Shown here in pieces: positions 43,735-48,919 of a stretch of DNA of 48,919 nt. The notes below the pieces were generated by a model that saw only the letters and a list, made by a program, of their open reading frames with translations, made no database searches and was not told the DNA's origin. The stretch spans positions 1-48,919 of the forward strand of contig CAMBUJ010000004.1 of assembly GCA_945871005.1 (NCBI GenBank), in the 5' to 3' direction. A program made the translations under genes and the position numbers. Each line of letters opens with the position of its first letter. The stretch's first letter is position 1. Source of the stretch: Opitutus sp. GAS368 (GTDB lineage: Bacteria > Verrucomicrobiota > Verrucomicrobiia > Opitutales > Opitutaceae).

Positions 43735-44319
43735 ATGAATTATATACGTTATTACCGCAGGATTAACTACACCCGCAAACCGCTCAGCGCCTTTTCACTT
43801 ATAGAAGTTATCATCGCAGTGGGAATTTTGGGACTGGCGATCCCTGCCATACTGGGAATGCTCACGATCTCGGGGCAGAATAGCACCGTTGTGGTCGACC
43901 ACCAAGAGGCGGCGGGTGTACTCGAATCGACCTCGCTTTATTTGCGCGGACAACTACCCGATGCCAACGCCAGCACGACCTATGCAACAGTCGCCAACGT
44001 GCTTTCGTGGCGCAACAATTCGACGCCTTTATACGCCTATCGGCAATCGAGTTCGCAAGACATAAAGATCTCTACGACCCGCCCAACCGACTTCACGGTG
44101 ATTGATCGGCGGCTTTATATAGTTATTTTATCGCAGGCGCCCGGCGACACGTCGCGATTTCCCGACGCGTCATCGTATATCACATTCCAAACTACAGCGG
44201 CGGTAACGGATGCGTACCTGCCGATGACCCTCACGCTCTATGCAGCCGCACCGAACGCTGCCAGCGCTAATCTGACCAGCCAAGAAATAGCTAAATGCCC
44301 CTTTATTTTAAGGCGATGA
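43735..44319 (+). CDS. Verru_Chthon cassette protein B-like prepilin
   Basis: Prepilin-like N-terminus TRKPLSAFSLIEVIIAVGIL, with Ala-Phe at the expected cleavage site (Phe20) and Glu at +5, then a GspI/PilV-like region (DHQEAAGVLESTSLYLRG). 194 aa. It lies 234 nt after the previous gene, with a phased repeat between, and overlaps the next gene by ATGA. Confidence 0.78.
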   Translation: MNYIRYYRRINYTRKPLSAFSLIEVIIAVGILGLAIPAILGMLTISGQNSTVVVDHQEAAGVLESTSLYLRGQLPDANASTTYATVANVLSWRNNSTPLYAYRQSSSQDIKISTTRPTDFTVIDRRLYIVILSQAPGDTSRFPDASSYITFQTTAAVTDAYLPMTLTLYAAAPNAASANLTSQEIAKCPFILRR

Positions 44320-45215
44320 CACAAAGTAATTATTACTCAAAGAGTCGCTCATCGCAGCGTGCGTTCACGTTGATTGAGCTGCTGGTTGCTATGACTGTTT
44401 CGGTCCTAGTTGTAGCCGTGATTGTGATGATCGCTCGACAATCGACCCTAGTGGTTAAAAACACGACAGGTCGCTTGAGTACCCAACAGGAAGCCGCCTT
44501 GGCACTCGACTATATTGCCGCCGATTTTGCCGAACTGGTGGCACCCCGACGCGGCCAAAGCACCTTGGCGTTACTGCCTGAAACACTCACCGGAACAGCG
44601 GACAGCACGGCCAGCTCGTTCTGGATTATGATGCTCACACGTCCTAAGGCCCAGACCGAACGCGGTGCGCTAGGGGCCGTGAGTTACCGACTACTTTACA
44701 CCGACCCGGTGGTTGCGGCGGGTCCCACTCCCAGCTTCGGTCTTTATCGAAGCGTACTGACCGCTGCCGTAACGACGCAGAGCCTTCTTAATCTAAATGA
44801 TTTATATAGTGGTTATTGGCAAACAAACTGGGTGGCCTACCAAAGCGCCGACTCAGGGAAAACCCTTTTGGGTGATTTTCTAATCAGCAATGTGGTGGAT
44901 ATTAAAGTGGCTTTGCGGTATCGCAACAAAGCTGGGGTGTTGACGACCACCTCGGCACCTTCCGCCCAAATCAATTGGAGTTACCTGGGATTCGTAGCAG
45001 GAACTGCGGCGGGGGCCAGCCCTTCTGGTGCGCTAGCGACGGATGCGGAAACACAACGCCCCGAAAGTCTTGAAATCACTCTCACGCTCCTGCGGCCGGA
45101 AGGAGCGATGCTCTATCAATCCGACCGGGCTGATAAAATCAGTTTAACCACTGCGATTGCAACCTACGGCGTAACGGTTTCACGCATCATCCCTCTAGCG
45201 CCCACCGCCCTCTAA
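44316..45215 (+). CDS. Verru_Chthon cassette protein C-like prepilin
   Basis: I start it at the ATG at 44316, in ATGA overlap with the preceding stop and with AAGG just upstream; an in-frame ATG at 44295 is less likely. The N-terminus SSQRAFTLIELLVAMTVSVL is prepilin-type (Ala-Phe site, Glu at +5), followed by a GspJ/PilW-like body (QQEAALALDYIAADFAELV). 300 aa. It is the last gene of the kinase-regulator-pseudopilin unit; no clear terminator follows. Confidence 0.8.
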   Translation: MTQSNYYSKSRSSQRAFTLIELLVAMTVSVLVVAVIVMIARQSTLVVKNTTGRLSTQQEAALALDYIAADFAELVAPRRGQSTLALLPETLTGTADSTASSFWIMMLTRPKAQTERGALGAVSYRLLYTDPVVAAGPTPSFGLYRSVLTAAVTTQSLLNLNDLYSGYWQTNWVAYQSADSGKTLLGDFLISNVVDIKVALRYRNKAGVLTTTSAPSAQINWSYLGFVAGTAAGASPSGALATDAETQRPESLEITLTLLRPEGAMLYQSDRADKISLTTAIATYGVTVSRIIPLAPTAL

Positions 45216-45334
45216 CCCTGAGGACCGTTCAGAGGTAGCGTTGGTTTTAGACTGAAACCCAAAGTTAAAACCCACCACAGATTGCAGGTAGCACAGATAC
45301 AATCCCTCAGGCGGTAATCGTGAAACCCAGAGGG
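45216..45334. other. Start of the 853-bp gap between the cassette and the giant surface protein
   Basis: No gene or clear terminator is seen. A CACAGATTGCAGGTAGCACA stretch at 45273-45300 looks like another member of the phased-repeat class. The rest of the gap holds a phased repeat (45335-45403), a MITE-like element (45404-45540), a hairpin (45644-45679) and about 390 bp before the next gene in which I see nothing definite. Confidence 0.4.
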
Positions 45335-45403
45335 GGATTTTTAACCGCGAAGTCGATCCCGAGACTCGCTAAGGGGACCAAGCCGGTTAACCGCAAAAAG
45401 CGC
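45335..45403. repeat. Dispersed 10-bp-phased repeat (CGCGAAG type), copy 2
   Basis: GGATTTTTAACCGCGAAGTC and following bases match 33431-33470. The repeat is interrupted by the MITE-like element at 45404-45540 and seems to resume as ATCGCAAAG afterwards. Confidence 0.55.
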
Positions 45404-45540
45404 TAATACCAACGATTGAATTGTTTAGGACTTTTCCCCGACATGGGCGAGACGCCCAAGCCACGCTCGGAACCGCCCGACGTGGCACGGGCGTCTCGCC
45501 CGTGGGATTTGAGTCTACACGCATTCAGCTGCTGGTATAA
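45404..45540. mobile_element. MITE-like element with internal hairpin
   Basis: The ends read TAATACCAACGATTGAAT and, on the minus strand, TTATACCAGCAGCTGAAT. Inside, CATGGGCGAGACGCCC (45442-45457) pairs 15 of 16 with GGGCGTCTCGCCCGTG (45489-45504), with CCACG/CGTGG further in. About 137 bp with TAA at both outer edges (possible target duplication). No coding capacity. Confidence 0.5.
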
Positions 45541-45643
45541 ATCGCAAAGTTCACCGGACGATTACATTACCGGATTAGAGTAAAACTTCGGCGTTCGGGT
45601 TTAGCCGTCATTTTAGAGGGGTGGTGGGCAGCTCCGGCCAGAC

Positions 45644-45679
45644 GTTTTGATTCGGTTGATTCAGTAGCCGAATCAAAAC
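45644..45679. repeat. Perfect 12-bp inverted repeat
   Basis: GTTTTGATTCGG and CCGAATCAAAAC with a 12-base loop. There is no T-run after it, and it is 430 bp past the last cassette gene, so a terminator role is doubtful. Confidence 0.45.
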
Positions 45680-46068
45680 AGGATTTCCTTGCGGCAAAAA
45701 TTGCCCCACAGGTTAATCCGAGCCGACTTAGTGCGTTTTCCGTTTAAAGACACCCCACTCCGGATCCATTTTTATTTAGTTTAACTTATTTTCAAATAAC
45801 CAGTTAGGAGATTATAATTTATTGTGGCCCATGACATGCTATTCGAGTGGCATGACTACCCCTTTTCGTTCGTTTCTCGGCGTCTATACACACGCGTTTC
45901 TTGATTAACGGAGTGTTTCTGAGATTGAATGATCACCGTCACTCGCACGTATAAGACGCTGCATAACTTAAAAGAGACTTGATGGTCAACCGCATGCGTG
46001 GCTAACCATGCCCCCTTTTTTTAGGTCGATCATCGCGTCCGTTGGATTCCGCTCAGTTTGAAGCTAAC

Positions 46069-48919
46069 ATGAGTCAAGGCCCCACCATTAATTTTAACCG
46101 AGTAGAACAGCGAAATCATTGGATGCTGAGTTTCTTACCCCATTTTCGCCTTTCGCTTTTGGCTGCGTACATTGCTGCACTCGTCGCACCATTCAACTCC
46201 GCTTGCGCGGCAAGTTTATTCTGGGACGGCACTACTACCACCGTCGACGCGGATGGCGGTAGCGGCACGTGGGACAGCTCGACGACCAACTGGAGCACTG
46301 CGGCAACGGCTGGCAGCGCCACCGCTTGGACTAACGCCAATAACGACACCGCTGTCTTCGGTGGAACGGCCGGCACCGTAACGCTTGGCACGGGCGTTAC
46401 AGTCGGCGGGTTGCAGTTTGATACAGCGGGTTACACTGTATCGGGCGCAAGTACCCTGACCTTTGGTGCCGCCGGTAACATCGCGGCGAACGCCGACGCG
46501 ACCATTAGCTCCGTCATCACGGCAGCCGCGGGTACGCAGATCACCAAGACGGGCAGCGGCACGCTGACTCTCGGAGGAGCCAACACGTTTACCTCATTCA
46601 GTATCAGCCAAGGTACGGTCAAGTCAGGCAGTACTACGGCGCTGGGCCAAAACGGAAGTAGTGTTACAATTGGATCTGGAGCCACGTGGGACATGGCCGG
46701 GAAAAACCACAATGTCCAAACGAGCTTGAATGGTAGTGCGGGGGGCTTGATCGTAAACACCTCCAGCACAGCTGTTACGCTGACTGTTGGCAATACTAGC
46801 GGCAGTTTTTCAGGCGACATCCAGGAAACCAGCGGGAAAATTAGTGTCAATAAAGCCGCTGGTGGCACCCAAACTTTCGGCAGTACAACCAACGCCTATA
46901 CGGGTACAGTTAATATCGCCAACGGTGGGCTGACTGTAGCGAGTTTGGGCAACAGCGGCACCGGTTCCAACGGCACCGGCAACATTACGATGGGGAATTC
47001 GGGCGTTACCGCTACCCTGACTTACAACGGCAGTGCCACTGCCGATGCTGACGAACGCAGTATTGATATTAACGGAGCCGTGACTGGCGGCGGAGCGATC
47101 GTGGACAGCTCCGGCACCGGCACGTTGACGCTCGGCGGCGCGTTTGCCTCCCAGACCAGCTTAGTGACCGGGGTGGCCAAGACGCTGACACTGCAGGGCA
47201 GTAACACGGGTGCCAATACCATGGCCGGGGTGATTTCCAACACCGGTGGAGTGGGCGACAGTGACAATGTTCTCTCCCTCACCAAGAGCGGTACCGGCAC
47301 CTGGGTTCTCTCAGCGGCCAACACCTATACAGGCCTGACCACTGTGAGCGGAGGGACATTGGCAATCGGTAGCGCAGGGAGTCTGGCGAATAGCAACGCG
47401 CTCACGCTCGGTGCGAGCGGTGCGGCCGATTTCGCCAACGTGGGCCAAACTCTTGGTGCGGTTACCAACGACAACACTGCGACCAACGGGCTTAACTTTA
47501 GCGCTGCGACGGGCACAGTGACCTTAGCGAGTTTGAGTGGCGCGGGCAACACGCGCTTCGGCAGCGACGGCGTGGTCACGGGCGGGATTTCGGCAGGGAC
47601 GGTGAACGCAACGGGGCTGCTCACGGCGAACATTTCGGGTGGCACGGTGGGCGCAGGTTCCTTGAGCGCGACGACCGTTAGTGGCGGCACCAACACGGTG
47701 ACGGGTGCTGCGGGCATCACCACGCTTTCCAGCGGTACGACGACAGTCGGTGGCGTGGCTACGATCGGAACGCTTTCCGGCGGCACCGCCAACTTGAACG
47801 GAGCGACCAGTGCGGTCACGACGCTCAACGGCGGCACGGTTAACTTGGCCTCTGGAACGACGCTCACGGTGAGTGACGGCACCACCTCCGGCGCGATCAC
47901 CGGCACGGGTGGTAGCCTCACCAAAACCAGCTCTGGCACGCTCACGCTTTCGGGCACCAACACCTACACTGGCGCAACCACGGTGAGTGCTGGGGTGCTG
48001 AACCTTCAGAATTCGTCCGCGCTCGGCAGCACGGCCAGCGGCACCACGGTGGCTTCGGGTGCCGCTCTTCAGCTACAAAACGGCATTTCAATCGGCGCGG
48101 AGGCACTCACCCTCTCCGGCACAGGCGTGGCCAACGACGGTGCGCTGCGCAATATTTCCAGCAATAATACGTTCGCTGGCAGTGTTACTCTCTCTAGCGA
48201 CACACGGATCAATTCAGACGCCGGTCTGCTCACCCTGTCCAACACGGGTACACTCACCGGCTCCGGCTTTAATCTTACCTTCGGCGGATCCGGCGACACC
48301 ACGGTTAACCGCATCATCTCTACCAGTGGCGTAGTGACCAAAGACGGCAGCGGCACGCTGACGCTCGGCAGTGCCAACACGTTTACCTCCTTCAGTATCA
48401 GCGCGGGTACGGTCAAGTCCGGCAGTACTTCGGCACTGGGCCAAAACGGTAGTAGTGTTACCGTTGGATCGGGAGCCACATGGGACATGGCCGGGAAAAA
48501 CAACAATGTCCAAACGAGCTTGAATGGCGCGGGCAGCGTCGCGAATACCTCCGGCACGGCTATTACGCTGACTGTTGGCGGTACTAACGGCAGTTTTTCC
48601 GGCGACATCCTGCAAACCAGCGGAGTCATTGGCCTAGCTAAATCAGGCGGTGGCACCCAAACGCTGACCAGCACGCTTAACACCTATACCGGGACCTTAT
48701 CGATTGCCAACGGCGGGGTGAGCGTAGCGAGTTTGGGCAACAGCGGCACCGGTTCCAACGGCACCGGCAACATTACGATGGGGAATTCGAGCGTTACCGC
48801 TACCCTGACTTACAACGGCAGTGCCACTGCCGATGCTGACGAACGCAGTATTGATATTAACGGAGCCGTGACTGGCGGCGGAGCGATCGTGGACAGCTCC
48901 GGCACCGGCACGTTGACGC
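46069..48919 (+). CDS. Giant autotransporter-repeat surface protein, N-terminal 950 codons (runs off right edge)
   Basis: The frame is open from the ATG at 46069 to the end of the window, on the strand where no other frame is coding. A signal peptide (FRLSLLAAYIAALVAPFNSA) is followed by ASLFWDG, then many beta-solenoid repeats with units such as LTKSGTGTWVLSAANTYTGL and TKTSSGTLTLSGTNTYTGAT, typical of the autotransporter-associated beta-strand repeat family. An ATG at 46123 is an alternative start. Residues 48-430 are nearly the same as in the PEP-CTERM protein at 31068, and a second copy of part of this block begins near 48.34 kb. A C-terminal PEP-CTERM or autotransporter domain is expected beyond the edge. 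Antisense frames here, rich in Pro/Val, are shadows. Confidence 0.88.
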   Translation, partial: MSQGPTINFNRVEQRNHWMLSFLPHFRLSLLAAYIAALVAPFNSACAASLFWDGTTTTVDADGGSGTWDSSTTNWSTAATAGSATAWTNANNDTAVFGGTAGTVTLGTGVTVGGLQFDTAGYTVSGASTLTFGAAGNIAANADATISSVITAAAGTQITKTGSGTLTLGGANTFTSFSISQGTVKSGSTTALGQNGSSVTIGSGATWDMAGKNHNVQTSLNGSAGGLIVNTSSTAVTLTVGNTSGSFSGDIQETSGKISVNKAAGGTQTFGSTTNAYTGTVNIANGGLTVASLGNSGTGSNGTGNITMGNSGVTATLTYNGSATADADERSIDINGAVTGGGAIVDSSGTGTLTLGGAFASQTSLVTGVAKTLTLQGSNTGANTMAGVISNTGGVGDSDNVLSLTKSGTGTWVLSAANTYTGLTTVSGGTLAIGSAGSLANSNALTLGASGAADFANVGQTLGAVTNDNTATNGLNFSAATGTVTLASLSGAGNTRFGSDGVVTGGISAGTVNATGLLTANISGGTVGAGSLSATTVSGGTNTVTGAAGITTLSSGTTTVGGVATIGTLSGGTANLNGATSAVTTLNGGTVNLASGTTLTVSDGTTSGAITGTGGSLTKTSSGTLTLSGTNTYTGATTVSAGVLNLQNSSALGSTASGTTVASGAALQLQNGISIGAEALTLSGTGVANDGALRNISSNNTFAGSVTLSSDTRINSDAGLLTLSNTGTLTGSGFNLTFGGSGDTTVNRIISTSGVVTKDGSGTLTLGSANTFTSFSISAGTVKSGSTSALGQNGSSVTVGSGATWDMAGKNNNVQTSLNGAGSVANTSGTAITLTVGGTNGSFSGDILQTSGVIGLAKSGGGTQTLTSTLNTYTGTLSIANGGVSVASLGNSGTGSNGTGNITMGNSSVTATLTYNGSATADADERSIDINGAVTGGGAIVDSSGTGTLT
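46210..47355 (+). repeat. Long inverted repeat, copy 2
   Basis: Counterpart of 31640-32774 in opposite orientation. It covers the N-terminal part of the giant surface protein after its signal peptide. Confidence 0.75.
48343..48919 (+). repeat. Internal duplication inside the giant surface protein
   Basis: Repeats 46549-47131 in direct orientation at an offset of 1788-1794 bases (596-598 codons). The last ~195 bases, starting at GTAGCGAGTTTGGGCAACAG, are identical except for about one base, so the duplication is recent or kept uniform by gene conversion. Confidence 0.75.

Noticed and set aside
45800-46068. Regulon operator upstream of the giant surface protein
   Set aside because: I searched the stretch for TCCTNANAAATGAGGA-like sequence in either orientation and found nothing acceptable.
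47325-48683. Long minus-strand frames rich in Pro, Val and Ala inside the giant surface gene
   Set aside because: They are antisense shadows of a Gly/Thr/Ser-rich coding frame, as also seen opposite the PEP-CTERM gene; the plus frame has the signal peptide and family repeats.

Overview
The window looks like a chromosomal segment of a Verrucomicrobiota bacterium, most likely Opitutales-like. The evidence is a pseudopilin-like gene set matching the Verru_Chthon cassette, PEP-CTERM and autotransporter-repeat surface proteins, a very high density of exported sulfatases, and FucP/FHS-type sugar transporters. It reads as a locus for using a sulfated, fucose-containing polysaccharide (fucoidan-like), followed by a sensor/pseudopilin/surface-protein region.

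Layout. 1-2.6 kb is a decayed zone: the end of an ISL3-like IS, then a secreted cytochrome c-type gene split by a complete IS1380-like element (556-2086, with TTTAAC target duplication and a frameshifted transposase) and cut off at about 2463, where it meets the remnant of a sulfatase. 2.6-15.5 kb is a single minus-strand operon transcribed from 15.6 kb: a GH92 mannosidase-like enzyme, three sulfatases, a GH2 enzyme, two more sulfatases and the truncated sulfatase, with several ATGA overlaps. 15.8-22 kb carries a FucP-like symporter, an 835-aa exported protein that I do not recognise, and a GH29 alpha-L-fucosidase. 22.5-30.3 kb carries another sulfatase, pyruvate phosphate dikinase, an alpha/beta-hydrolase esterase and an FHS-type transporter. 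31-35.4 kb carries a PEP-CTERM autotransporter-repeat protein and another sulfatase. 35.6-45.2 kb is a plus-strand unit: a histidine kinase with two discoidin-like sensor modules, a NarL-type response regulator and a pseudopilin-like cassette. From 46 kb a giant autotransporter-repeat protein runs off the right edge; it is open but was not obvious because it has no stop in the window.

Main discovery. Seven promoters in the window share one architecture: a 7-2-7 inverted repeat (gene-sense consensus TCCTNANAAATGAGGA), always in the same orientation to its gene, followed 23 nt later (24 in one case) by a -10-like hexamer. They precede the GH92/sulfatase operon, fucP, two stand-alone sulfatases, the esterase, the FHS transporter and the PEP-CTERM protein, so they appear to define a regulon. 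The 7-2-7 geometry and a centre near -43.5 resemble sites of NarL/FixJ activators, and one such regulator is encoded at 37.7 kb; the link is a hypothesis. The fucP promoter appears to be a duplicated GH92 promoter that still carries a relic of the GH92 5' coding region.

The intergenic DNA is rich in dispersed elements: 10-bp-phased repeats often in inverted pairs, MITE-like elements and perfect palindromes. No tRNA, rRNA or CRISPR array was seen.
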